From Arbacia lixula (taxonomy: Eukaryota > Echinodermata > Echinoidea > Arbacioida > Arbaciidae): a stretch of 64,000 bases of DNA. Where the stretch lies: the NCBI GenBank assembly GCA_963669155.1, contig OZ022577.1:26939865-27003864 (forward strand), in the 5' to 3' direction. Below the pieces are notes generated by a model. It saw nothing but the letters and a program-made list of their open reading frames with translations. It had not been told where the DNA came from and searched no databases. The position numbers and the translations under genes are program-made. Positions 44,917 to 57,585 of this stretch are shown in pieces (position 1 is the stretch's first letter; every line of letters starts with the position of its first letter).

Positions 44917-47900
44917 CATTAGGAAGAGGGAGTGGTCGTGAGGCCGTCTACGTATTTCACAGGAAAAAAATCACCGCGAATAAAAAATGAAGACGGTGTT
45001 TTCTTTTAATCTCTATCGATTGGGTTGAGGTGGAGGATAAGGCCCAGGGCTCAAATCAAGCGATCCGTCTACCGAAGATTAAAAAAGGGTAAAGAGCTTA
45101 GCGCTAAACGGCCATCGGCCATCCGCACGTGATCACGATGCTTACGTGGTCTCGCTTGACTTCAGAAACCACTTTCAGAGAAGGTAGGGGGGGGGGGGGG
45201 GAGGTGCACCGCAAATTAGTTTGAAGTTGGTATCACGACTTGGAGAACAGAGGATCTCCTCTCTATCATCGGCATCTTCAATTGTCTTTTATATTTGAGA
45301 TTATTATGAAACCCAAAGGCAGGATCACGTCATCGAGATAATGTTTAGTCTAGAACTTGACAGTTGTCTTATGTTTTGAGTCGGAGATTAAGTACCCCAT
45401 GGTCGATTTCTAATCGTCGTTATTGGCGGGCGATTAGCATACCCTACTCTCTTGCTTGGTTGTGCCTCGAGAATCCATTCCAGCCGCAGGTTATCACGCA
45501 CCGGGACAGGGCGCAGGGCGCGCGCACATTAATTAATTCTATAAGTTTAGGAGCGGGCGACGGAAATGACTTTTTAGTCACCGCGGGTTACATGCAAAAC
45601 ATGAAAGAGAGCATTTTCCTCTTGAGTAAAGTTTTGTAATAATAATGATAACAATCAGCATTTAGAGACGCCTTGCATAGTAGCGTTGACGATTTCGAAT
45701 TACAATTACTTACATTAAATAAAGTATAGCTGCATCCTATTGCTTGGAATGATTAAATAGATACTTACAACCTTCATCATGCCAATAATACTTTCTTACG
45801 GCTAACGTGGAAATAAAAAAAAATATTGACATTTCAAACCAAAATTTAGTAACTTTGGTATTCAGTTCTAAGAATAGCTCTCTCGTTAAAATACTACTGT
45901 TGCAAAAACTTATACACTATGTGACACATTATCATTTTCACAAATTGCACTGTTACTACTTTTATTACAGCTTTTTTATGCGATCGTTTATTCCAAACGA
46001 GGCGGAAACAACCATAAAAATAACCTCACAACAAATTTTCAACTACTTGAGATAAAGTCGACATCTCGTAGAGACAGACAGTTCTAGTACAATTATCCTC
46101 CTTCTCTTCAGTTTTGAGTGAATTTTCCTTGTAATCAAAGACCTACGATGACAATACATTCACCATCTGTCGTTTCATGGTCATTCTAAAATTACCGTCC
46201 TTGGCCAAACTGCTATCATGGTTTATCATGTCAGAGAGACAAGTCTACTTGTTAACATACGTATTTAATGCAGTTGAAGAAAATAACGTCTATAGACAAA
46301 TCCCGGCAGCATAATGTTTGATACTGGCATATCATACGTGGGTGTGTTTATGTGTGTGCTTGTGTGTGTGTGTGTGTGTGTGTGTGTTTGTTTGTCCTTA
46401 CAAGTGCATGTACGTACCTGTATATACGTGTGTTCATGTGCGGGTGTGTGATGGAAGAAATGGCGATAAAGCATTTTCTCCAATAATGCCGATAGTTTAT
46501 GCATGTAGCGGTGAAAAGGATTTTTGTTATGTGTGACAATCAGTTTAAGTAGGCCAGTTGCCCTCACTGGATTGACTTTTCTTCTAGAGACATTCAAGTA
46601 GAATACAATGTCACCCGTGACCTAAATAATTAACCTATATAAATAGGAGTCGGAGTGCATCATACGGATCAGATCCTCACATCCAGTGTGTGTGTGTATC
46701 CATATATATATTATAGGAGTATGTGTACGAGTGCATAATGTGTGCGTGCGTGTATGTCTGTCTGTATGTGCGTGTGCATGTGCGTGTCTGTGATTAACTA
46801 CAACTGGCGTATGTTCCTTATGATCAAAGAAGCTATATTCCTTCGCAATGAACCAGGATTCGTCTTATTGATATTTCTAAAAGCTCCAAATTTCAGCAAA
46901 CACGACATATCCTCTTGGAAACGCGCCTTTACATCACTACCTAATGAGGCGGAATTGTTTGAGTGTGCAGGAAGAGGTAAACAATTACTCACGAGCCGAA
47001 CAAAGCCTCATTTTCCTATCGAACGCAAGACTCATGTTTTCCTTGGCGCATAATTTCTACCCTCTACGCCACCAATATGGCCAACATATGCTATCTACAT
47101 TGCACCGCTCCGCTTCACCCTCTTAGCCTTCGCCCGTATCCCCTCATTATTCTCGCAGAAAATTGGCCAGCGCGCGCGCTTCCACTTTCACGGAATATGA
47201 CAACATTTTTTCGGAGCGCATAAATAAATTTTCTCAGAGCGGTGTAGCAATTATATGAATTGATAGGATTGTGCTCAAAATCTCCCTCTGTGCGCTTCCT
47301 TTTATTGGGGGCTTCAGAAAGTCGCTTGGGTGATTGATTTTGATGCTTTGGCCGTCGTCTATGCAAATCAGAATACCCCATCCATATCTCTTTTTGAGAA
47401 GGAGGACGGGGTGAGGGTCTAATGTGGGGGAAACTCAAGACTGGCGCCACTGGTCGTTTTCTGAATGCTGTCGCGATAACATGCTAGGAAAAATCAAGTG
47501 TGAATACACTGCCAAAACCTTTATCCGATAGAAGAAAAGCAGCATATCAATACTGAACATGATTGTAATCGTGTGGAAATAAACTTCACGTCAATGCGCA
47601 TTGAGCGGAGGAGGAAATGGGTGACCGATCCGGCACTTTTGGGCAACACTGTTCAGGAACCTCCCCTATGTTTCGATGGAAAGAGCACCTAGCAGAAGGC
47701 AGCTCCATAACGAGGGATAGAAGAGAGATGAGATTGCTGGTAAAGGAGAAGGGGTGTATTATTACACGGGGGGAGATATAGGTAGAGGGAGGGAGAGAGA
47801 ATTACGAAGAAAGGGGTTGGTTATGTGAGTGAGACATATGTGAGAAGAAGGAGCAGGAATATACAGGGAGAAGGAGAGAAAGAGACAAAAAAAAAAAGAA

Positions 47901-48105
47901 AGAGAGAGAGACATACATACAGACAGCGAGACACACAAAAACAAAGAGAGAAACAATATATATAATATTACACAAACGCACACAGAAAAAGAGGCAGGCA
48001 GACAGAGAGATACAGGCAGCTAGAGACAGACAGAGAGACAGAGATGAAAGCAAAGAACCAGTGGAGTTATCCAGGAGGTGATGAGCCACGCCAGGCCGTG
48101 AGCTC

Positions 48106-48129
48106 GAGAGAGAGAGAGAGAGAGAGAGG
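48106..48129. repeat. (GA)n short array
   Basis: About 24 nt of GA ending in ggga. Confidence 0.9.
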
Positions 48130-49040
48130 GAGAGCAGAGAGTGGAAGATGAGGAGAGATGGGATGAAAGCACTCTTCAGAAAGGTCACGATCAAGTGACA
48201 GGCCGGGATGGGGTCTAGCTGACAGCCTCCCCTGCATACAAACAGACCCCCAGCAGCCTTTCTCTCCACGCGCAAGTTCGTGCATACACCGGCCCGGGTT
48301 CACGCATTCATCGCGTGCGTGCGTGCCTCGGTGTTGGTGGTGGTGTCGCTTAGTGGTAGATTCCATACCCTCCTCCAATTTGCTCTACCGAATGTCAATG
48401 GGAAAACGCTCTTGGACCGATCAATAACTCATCTCAAGTTAATGCACTTCAAGGTGAGAGACATAGACATCGGGTTAGGGAATTAGAAACAGGGGGAAGA
48501 GCTCAGCGCAAACTTAAAGACGCTATCATCCCTCATGCGAGAAACACGGGTTGACAATTTGTCGCGGGGTACACATCCGCGATTTGCATCTACAGGGATC
48601 CCGATAATAAAAAGCGCACCGAAAAATTGATTAAACATGCGGTGACTCAATAAGTCTCACCGAATAGACCGTCTGCGAAAATACGTTCGTTCCGCTCACC
48701 AAGTTTAGTGGAAACGATGCATCTATATATTACTTTGTAGCCATTCTCACAAAGTTTTGGCTGCAGCGAGTCACGTGGTTGGGAACTTTTTAAGTTGTCC
48801 CCGAGCCAATCAATTCGCGCGGGAAAATGGCGGTGACAAATTGGGCAGGACGGAAAGGCATCCATCACACTACAGTGTTCGCTAAGGGCGAGCATTCCAT
48901 CTTCCTCATCTTGTCAGCTCTGTTCTTCTTCTTACATGTATAGAGCATAAAAGAATGGTTAGGTCATATTGATACACTTACAAAACCAGTTCCTTTTTTT
49001 CAATACAATGTCATGTTTGATAACAAGACGCTCCGCCACC

Positions 49041-49042
<2 letters not shown>

Positions 49043-49092
<50 letters not shown>
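49043..49092. repeat. (CT)n microsatellite
   Basis: About 50 nt of CT with one CTCG interruption. Confidence 0.95.
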
Positions 49093-50820
49093 TTAACATT
49101 CACCTGCCGCCATAAAAGATCACTAACCTTTCCGCTATTTTCCCGCCACAAAACTAGCTGTTCACGAACACTACAATGCACAGCCCGCATGTAGCGGCCC
49201 CACACGTTCAGTGTTTTCTTTATCCCTGAAAACTCTGAACAGACCCATGGCATCACGTAACTAGAGGGCTAGCAAATTGTTTACCCCGGTCGTCATGGTT
49301 GCTAACCTCGAGGTGAATTCTTTGGAGTCAAAGGTCCCTACCACACGAAGGTGGAAGCGCCAACTTTGAGAGGAGTGTACAAAGTACCCCGTTCCATTCT
49401 TTCAGTCACATGACCTGCTCGTTTTTGTAATAATAATACGCACGTAACAATGTGTTGTTTGTTAGGAGAGTCAAATGACAATACCTAACAAAGAGTATCA
49501 AATCGATGAATCAATAATGTTGGTATGTGGAGGAGATTACATGATGTGAGTAGATGAAAAGCAGGAAGAATTGCTGCAATACGGAAACAGCGTTAGCATA
49601 TTATTTGCTCATGTGTTGTCATGCATAGTCTGAGAAGAAAGAATGCCAAATTGCTCATTTAGTATTCATTCAGTGGTATCAAGGCGTGAAGAGGGTGGAT
49701 TCTTAGCATGCGGTAATGTATAACATTTCGCGCAAATATCCTTTCGTATTCAACGAATTTAATCTGATACAATAGTTTAACGTAAGCTTTAACTTAAGCC
49801 TATCCCTTACCCAATATTGACCTTTATCCTCACCCAAGGTCTAATTTCCGCAGTTTATTCGTCCAAAAACACGATTCCTCGGTCACTTTCAAATCGGCGT
49901 CGCAGCGTTCGCTGGTGCGTGGATAAGTGAATTTAATTGATTATTCATGTTTTTCTTAAAGACAACCCAATTCTAGTAAAATCTTTGGTTTGTTTTTGCT
50001 GTCACTCTCACTGATTTCGAGGGCTCAAAGTTAGTATAGTACGCCTGCAGCGTTTTCTTTATATCACGGGTATAATGACTTCCGAATTCATTACCGCGAT
50101 CATTAAAGGTCGTTTACACGCATGTTGATTTGTTGAGTACAACGGTACTTTTTCTCTCGCGATCTCTACAATATATAGATCTACAAAGGCAAGCGCAGAA
50201 TAATACCTCTCGAGGACCCCGGATCAACGAAGATCATTACTGCTAGACAATCCGTCTCCTTGATCAATCGTACAACGAACTTTACGATTATGTTTGCTTC
50301 GATCATGTCGATGCTGAACAATAGGTATTTTACCCACGTCAATTTATTTTTTTTTACATGTGAGAGTACACTATTTGTATCTATCTATTGTGTCTATCGT
50401 AAAATCGTTTTAGCTATTCTTGTCATTCATAATGTTGTTGATCTGATAAAGATGAATAATACAAAAATTTCTTTTTAATTTATTATTGAGTCAAGTATAA
50501 ACTGATATCTTTATGTATCAAGTTGGTAAATATTGCGTGATGTAAATAAAATCATTGTCTTATTCGACTCAATGTTAAAATGAACTCTGAAGTGCATATT
50601 GATTTGGGAATTGTTTTGTACAAGTACTTGACGTGCAAACACTGCTTTAAATGTGTGAATGAGGGCTATCCAGCTGTTTGTAAAATATGTTTGTTATATG
50701 CTATATAATTACTTTGTAAATAAATCAATGTTCGTGTGATGATTTTAAACGGCGATAAGTACAATTAAATTCAAGACATGATAACACAATTCTCCGTACC
50801 ACTTAAACGGGAACGTCCTC

Positions 50821-50942
50821 CCACAATACATCACGCAATCACATTCGGATTTTGTTTGTAGTCATGTCCGTTTCCGGTCTGTGAACTAGTGCAAGAGACT
50901 GGATGAGGACACAACTGCAAATACGCGGTGCAATATGGAACG
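50821..50942. mobile_element. palindromic MITE (CTTCCGGT family), copy 2
   Basis: Shares ttgtttgtagtcatgtcc, tttccggtct, actagtg and acgcggtgca with the copy at 40241. The right arm is more decayed (gactggatgaggacacaact). It ends 52 bp from the TM6 exon's donor. Confidence 0.65.
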
Positions 50943-50993
50943 GCATCCCTCTATTTGCGATATAAATAAGTTTGATAGCACGCGGAAACTGAC

Positions 50994-51097
50994 CTGATGA
51001 AGTTGTGTTTGTGCTTGTTGTAGCTTCCCAGCGCGATGAGCACACCTTGTCCTAAGGAGTAGGAGAAGAAGATCTGCGTCGCAGCATCCATCCACAC
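50994..51097 (-). CDS. SLC6 transporter, TM6 exon
   Basis: Acceptor cttatcttggtag, donor ATCAG|gtcag, 34 codons plus two bases. It encodes [18 protein letters not shown], then [16 protein letters not shown]. [26 protein letters not shown] is the substrate- and ion-binding TM6. Gln and Ser of QIFFS match chloride-site residues Gln291 and Ser295 of GAT1. The residue after SY is Ser where GAT1 has Gly. The AG|G junction gives Arg in HNFIRDALI. Confidence 0.97.
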
Positions 51098-51837
51098 CTA
51101 CCAAGATAAGATCAGACCAGAATGTGAACACATCGTTGTGAAGTTAATAATAATGATAATACGCATTCAGCCGTTATTCATAGTACAGCTAAATCATTTC
51201 GTTTAAAATCTCACATAAACACACGAATTATCTCTGCCTTTCTTCTCTCCTTGTATCTCTACCTCACTCTCTCTTCCTCTTCCCTCCCATCCTATCTCTC
51301 CATCCATCTCTGCTCCCTCTCTACCTCTTTTCTATCTACAACCCTCTCTGCTTATCCCTCTGTCATTCTCTCTTCCGATTTCTTCCTTCTCTCTCGTGTC
51401 CTCAATTCATTTTTCTATATCTCCCTTGTTGCACTCCAAATCAAATATGGGTAAAGATAATTACAGTCTGCAGGGGAAACAAACAATAGATTAAATACAG
51501 ACAGAAACATTAAATGGAAATCTTTTCTACAAGACAGAATAACGCGGTTAAGCATATGACAACGAAATAAAAGAAACTAAAGGAGAGAGGTTATTTCTTC
51601 TGCGATTATCTTGCTAGCAATCCGGTATTGCTGTCATATCTATCATCTAAACCAATAAGATCGGCTCCAAAAAGGATTGTTTATTGGCATGAGGCTGCAG
51701 AAAAGTACGGACAGATCCGATATCCCATCCTATCCCCTACCCGAGTTATCCGATTCCAATAACTGCGCCACGCTGAAAAAAAGGGGGTCAGGATACTCTA
51801 TAAATATGCATGGTCTTCTTTTCGGAGAGAGATTTTA

Positions 51838-51919
51838 TTAACCCTTCCTGTGGCAGATGACATGCCGCTCTATGGGATTTGCGTATATTAATGGTGCAAA
51901 AATGCACACAAAGAGTTAA
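51838..51919. mobile_element. short TTAA-flanked MITE (85-bp family), copy 5
   Basis: Best-preserved copy: 82 bp bounded by exact TTAA, starting TTAACCCTTCCTGTGGC and ending CACACAAAGAGTTAA, with the core gccgctctatgggatttgcg and gtgcaaaaatgca. Confidence 0.75.
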
Positions 51920-52073
51920 TACAGTCTTCAATGATCCGTTTTGTGGCTCGGTCGTAGCATCGCATCACGGAGAAAAGACGGATTATTAAACTCACAAGGC
52001 ATAACGCGAAGGTGAAGTACAGGCTTAGGAAACAAAGGATACAACGAAAGGCGGGATTATGGGGGAGATGAAG

Positions 52074-52168
52074 TTAAGTCTCTGAGTGTCATTTATGCGT
52101 AGATATTCAACATTGATGTACACAAATCACATAGAAAGCAGAATATTGTTTGGCACACAATGGGTTAA
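52074..52168. mobile_element. short TTAA-flanked MITE (85-bp family), copy 6, inverted
   Basis: Bounded by TTAA. The reverse strand reads TTAACCCATTGTGTGCC, then attctgctttctatgtgatt and tgtgtacatcaatgttg. Lies 155 bp from copy 5 in opposite orientation. Confidence 0.75.
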
Positions 52169-52917
52169 GACGCGGAAAAATGGTGTACAGTGAGGTAGCA
52201 TTAGATGATAAACGTACAGCGGTATACATTCAATAAGTAATATAAAGGAAATGCACCAATTTGACCAATACTTCATCACAATAAGGGAGGAACATGGGAC
52301 TATGAACTTGGTCAAAAGGAAAGACCGAATTGAATCATCCTTTTTTTTCTACCTGTTCTAGGATGAACGCACTTTGACAACTACCATAAATCACGTGACG
52401 TGTCAGAAATGAAAACACCAATGTCAAGAGGAAAGGCTCTAAAAGCTGCGTCCCGGAGGAATGATGTATGCGGAAACATATCAGGGAGAAGACACAGTTT
52501 GGCAGGGTAAAGCTAGATTAATGGGTTATTGCATACAAGGGTCAACTCAAAGTGAGCACGGTAATCTACGTTGAGACTGATTCAACGTGACGTAGTTTTC
52601 CGGTAGAACACGTCTAATGAAGATTTAAACAACCACGGCATGCTGAGAGCATCCTTTTCAGATATATAATCGCATTCCTAACCATGGACATGCCTAATGA
52701 AATTATGGATATTCATTGACACTGTACAAATATTTAACGTGTACGTTAACTTGTTTGTCAATGGTGCTATACACAATACATAGTATATTCGGGGTCCAAT
52801 ATTCACAAGCCCTGTCTCTTTTTGGAGCCCTCCACAGAAAAAGTATTTCTATCAATAAAGTGAGTTTATCATTTCTTGTTTGTTATTTCAGTTCATTGTT
52901 TCTGAGCTGAATGCATG

Positions 52918-52959
52918 TTTTTTTTTTTTTTTTTTTTTTTTTTTGGGGGGGGGGGGGGG
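52918..52959. repeat. poly-T followed by poly-G
   Basis: About 27 T then 15 G without interruption. Confidence 0.95.
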
Positions 52960-53150
52960 TTGAACTAAATTGAGTCTTGAATTTTAAATGTAGGCAGTAT
53001 TGCGTGTCCGATGTTCCGTGAACGTTAATAAGACACTAGACAGATAGACAGAAATGATACACGGCGTGTAAACTCATTCATGTCTCAATCTATGACGGTC
53101 AGGTCATCGAGACTACGCCCTGATCACGCTGATGTGACATAGCGTCTTAA

Positions 53151-53289
53151 TCCTGGGTCCTGTCTAATAACGAGTTGCGATTGAGCTGAATCGATTGTAA
53201 TTCGAATCCCCTAATCTTCAATGTACAGAGTTACGATTGATATCATCGTAAGTTGCAATCAATCGTGATTCTTTATGAGACAGGGGCCA
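53151..53289. mobile_element. palindromic MITE (ATAAAGAGTTG family), copy 2
   Basis: The left end ctgggtcctgtctaataacg is matched by the inverted right end ctttatgagacaggggcc. The inner pairs gttgcgattga/tgcaatcaatcg and gaatcgattgtaat/gattgatatcat repeat the symmetry. Confidence 0.75.
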
Positions 53290-53386
53290 CGACAAAGTGT
53301 GTCAGATGAAGTCGCACTATTTCAGGCAGTAATAATGGTATGCAAACTATAGGGAAACGTGCTTCAGAATCTTTCACGTTTCGTGT

Positions 53387-53471
53387 TTAACTCACTGTGT
53401 GGAAGATAAATTGCTGCTATATTGGATTTACGTGTGATACTTGTGCAAAAAAGTGTCGGATAAAGGGTTCA
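53387..53471. mobile_element. short TTAA-flanked MITE (85-bp family), copy 7
   Basis: Starts TTAACTCACTGTGTGG and has the core ttgctgctatattggattta and cttgtgcaaaaaagtgtc. The right end aaagggttca is one base off TTAA. Confidence 0.65.
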
Positions 53472-54117
53472 TACGTTGTGTGTAATTGAACATGGCGCCT
53501 TTCGGGTACTGGGAGCACTGTGGACTATATAGTAGGAGTTCTTGTCTCTCATTCTGGGTTCGAGCGAGATCTGATGCGTGACCCGTAGACAAGGGTTTTG
53601 GCTGATGGTTTTCACACAGATGTAGTAGGTACCTTGTACCAATACATAATTCCCAATTCAATGAGATTATCTAGCTTCTGACAGTGGTAGCTTAGCTGAA
53701 ACCAGAGTGATCACAGCATTGTAGATATCATACTGAAACAACTTTCTGTAGAAAACGAATAGTATCCGCAAATGGCCTATGATAATATTGGACATTTTCG
53801 AATAATCGTTAAGTCGAGAGAAACGCTGGCTAGTAAACAATTCAGAAAGGACATTAACTCCTCTTGTGAAGAGGCAGGATAATATAAAATTATTCCCCCT
53901 ACCCCCATGGCGGATTTTTTGGTCACGTGTAATGGAGTGGGGCTCCTTGAAGACACTCCGCGAGCGTTCAGTGTTTGCGCGGGATTTTGAAAGGCAATTT
54001 ACTTGTCATACGTGAGTCGTGTGTAAATATCGAAGCAAAGAACATCTCCATTTCCAAGAAATGTGGTCAGCCCCTCTCAAAAACGAAATAATACCGGGAT
54101 AGAGCGAGGATATTTGT

Positions 54118-54283
54118 GAGGAAACCGCAGACGACACGATTTGCCACGATTCTGCAGTCGTAAGGGCTAGCGACTGGAAATGTTACGTCACCTTCCTGCA
54201 CAAGACCAAATGACCGGGATCTGTGATCCTGCCAATGGCAGAGTCGCACGTCGAATCGGGTCGTGTCGTTTGCGGTGGGCTTT
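54118..54283. mobile_element. 160-bp TIR MITE, copy C
   Basis: Left end aaaccgcagacgacacgatt, right end cgtgtcgtttgcggtggg, with tgttacgtcaccttcc and accaaatgaccggga inside. Clearest terminal repeats of the family. Confidence 0.8.
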
Positions 54284-55378
54284 CTGCATGGCTGCAGTGG
54301 CTAAGCATGCTAGTGGTCAGAGGAATTATCCATCCAATAGTACAGTCATCTTCCGAAAACATGATAGGATGGGAGCATGGAATATGCTACGAGAGATGAT
54401 CAGGATAGTGGGGATACTTTGGAGTGGGTACAATTTTAGCAAATGCAAACTTTTCTTCAGAAATTATAGAAGCTTCACATCATTTTGGGAAAACGAGTGT
54501 TTTTTTTCAGCTGTAAGGTCTTAATCACGCGTGATTCTTTTTACTGCTTGAAATGGGGTGTTTATCTTTGTGGTGTTGTGGAGTGTGTGCGAGCAAGTGT
54601 ATGTGCGTTATTGGGTGTGGGGGGGGGGTCGCTCTAGTTCTACTTGTTTTAAGCTTCCTACTTATCCTACAGTAGCTTCCACTTCGGGATGACAAAAATT
54701 GTCAGGAGACGCTGGATAATTCGTAATTCGTAACACTGTCGCGCAACTGGAGCTCGACCAACCGCCGAGTATCCGTATTATCAGAGGACGAGACGGGTTC
54801 TTGTCAAAATGATATTACAAGCTTTTCAATTACTACCCTGTGAGACACCGACCATCATCAATTCCATTATGGAGACAGAGGGAGAGAGAGACAGAGAGAA
54901 AGTTGGGGAGGGAGAGGAGGAGTGAGAGGGGGAGAGAAAGGAGAGAGAAGGGGGGAGGGGGAGGGGGCATAGAAGAAGAGTTGGAAAGGGGAACAATGAC
55001 CAATCCGGTGTCACAGCGGGAAATCTCCAGGGAATCCCGACGGTACAATTCGACGATGTAGTCTTGATACTACAGCCGTGGGTGCTCTCACGGGCTCTTC
55101 TTTCCCCAGACAGCTAGCAAACCGCGCGGGGCGGACTAATTGTATTGTCATAACACCCAGTCATCACATTCCTAGATAAATATCGGCTCCTCCTCGTGTT
55201 GTGAGTGGACGTCGAATCGAAGAGGGATCCTCATGAATACAAATTGATTGTCACGCTTGGTGGCTGCACTTTTGTTTTCTCTCTCTCTCGGCATTGCTGG
55301 CAGACATAAAGTGTTGTATTCCCATTTTTGATGAAGTCCTCCATCATACTAGGCCTGCCGTCACAATGTTCCATACAT

Positions 55379-55462
55379 CTAACCCTTTATGCGCCACTGA
55401 TGTATTTTGCACAAGTATTACGCACACATATAGCAATATACTGTCCGGGGCACAATGGTTAA
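55379..55462. mobile_element. short TTAA-flanked MITE (85-bp family), copy 8
   Basis: CTAACCCTTTATGCGCC at the left, ggcacaatggTTAA at the right, with the core ttgcacaagtattacgcaca and atatagcaatat. Confidence 0.65.
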
Positions 55463-57414
55463 TACTTTTACACTATCTTTCCAAAAGTGGTCCCCCTTTT
55501 TACGAGCTCTTTGTCCTACGCGGAACCATGTTGACATATCTTGTACTGTATAATTGCTTTGTACTTAGTATATGAGCCGATAAAACTAAAAAAAATATTT
55601 GTGAGCTAGTAGAAAACATCCATTCTTTGTTCATTGGGAGGGGATATGTTAATATATTCAATCATCCCCCTCCTCATCCCTCTCAAGAATACGTTTACCC
55701 CTCCTTGAAACGGATTGACAGTATTGCCTACCACCGTTATCTCAATATTCATTTTACATTAAAATATCACATCTTTAGTATTCTCTACCGTCTTCTCCAT
55801 GTAATTCGGTGGTCTGTCGCAATCGGCAGATCACCTCTTAATTTCGTTAGAATTTGTTGTATTAGTTTTGCACATTCCGTTACTTCCTGCCCACGTGTAT
55901 ATACATGCCAATGTTTGCCAACATCTAAAAATACTCTCAAACAATAATCTAAAATAACACCACCACGCGACCTGTTATTCATGGAGCGCCCAAGGCAGAC
56001 CACCTCGTCATGTTGCGTGCACTCGAGAGGAAGTGAAAAGGTGAAATTTTGAAAGGGAAAGTGAGGCATGTGATGGCGGGTATATGGGGCACGGCGATGT
56101 GAAACGCTTGACTGGGGATTCGTGATCGGGTCGAGTTCATTTTCGCATCACTCACTCGCCTGCTGTTTTCTGCCTTCCACATCTGGCTCTGCAATATGGA
56201 ATATAACCCGTCTACCATACCAGGAGCGCGCCTCGTTCGTTATTATCTCTCCGTTCTCTCTGATGGGGATTGGGATGCGGGTGGGGGTGAGGGGGGGGGG
56301 GGTGCATGGCATCCCCCGGGGGCTGTTTGGCACACTCATTAATAGCTGCATTAACTCTCCTTGCAACGTGTGCAATAATGAATACGGAAGAGCTCAAAAA
56401 CATGTGCGCCAATTAAGTCGTTATAATAACTGTTACACATACGATATATTATCCACATCGGTATGATATTAATGAGCAGGGAAATTGAAACTATAATTCA
56501 ACAACAAAGTGAAGTATGCACTAAATTCTTAAGTAAACGAACCATTCATCGAAAAAATGCTGTGGCATACCAACAGTTGGAGGGAATTCATCCTCTGCCG
56601 ACAAAGCCGATCTAGCACAACTATGTGGGATCGAAGTTACAAATCTCTCCGGAAGGCGAGACATTGTATCGTATATATTTGTTTAACTTTGTCCTTCTCA
56701 CTCACTCCTTTTGTCTTAATATGTCTGTCTGTATATAATCATTTTTATTTGTCTTCCCCACCATATTCTATATCTCCATTTATTCTCATCCCCTTCTCTC
56801 CCTCTCTTGCCACTCTTTCCTACTCTCCCTCTTCCGCACCCTTTTTCTACTTCTACTTTGCATCGTCATCTCGTTCTCCATCTCCCAATCTATTTTAATT
56901 GTTGCTTTTGATATATCGATCTAAAATATACAGCGATCTCCATTCGATTCCAATGCTATTGTTTATCTATATCATCGAAAGCCTGTTACCGATCACTCAT
57001 TCAGGGTATACATACAGAAACGAATTCGTACGGCAGACAGGCCCGTAAGCTCCAATGTAGACATAGGGCTGCATTTTGGCGGGAAATAACAAACAATACA
57101 TCAGCAGTGGTTGAGTAGAAAATGAAGATGAACCGTGAGAGAGATTGCAGTCACAACAGGCAATCACGCTGATGGGCAGATGATGATGAAGCCGATTCAG
57201 AAACAGAAACTCGCCTTTGGGGCTGAAAGTGTTCGAAGGCAGACAAAATTGTCAGCTTAGAACCAAGTCTGAATCTGTAGACTAGACAGTACTCATGCCT
57301 CCTGGTAGACCAGGCTCACCTAACCTACAGACTCTCAATTTCTCAATATCGTCTGCATTACAGTACGACCACAATTAAAGAAAGGACGTAGAGATTAGTC
57401 TGGAAAACAGCACT

Positions 57415-57585
57415 TGAGGCCAGAGCAGACGACACGATCCGATCAGTCGTACAACTCTGCGACTGGTCAGCTGGTTGAATCGCAGGACCCGGTCATTGGG
57501 TTTGTGCAAGAAAGTGACATCACATTTCCAGTCTAGGCCCTTGTAATTACAGAATCGTGGCATTGTGTCGTAAGCGGTGGACTTA
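57415..57585. mobile_element. 160-bp TIR MITE, copy D
   Basis: Left end gaggccagagcagacgacac, right end cattgtgtcgtaagcggtgg, with ccggtcattgggtttgtgca and agtgacatcacatttcc inside. The CRE-like core is mutated here (tgacatca). Confidence 0.75.

Larger units (their letters stand above)
38349..50993. other. 12.6-kb intron between TM6 and TM7 exons
   Basis: No exon bounded by splice sites and no SLC6 signature was found inside. The known content is the simple repeats and MITEs listed separately, plus unassigned AT-rich sequence. Transporter phase across the intron is exact (AG|G, Arg), so no exon is missing here. Confidence 0.75.
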
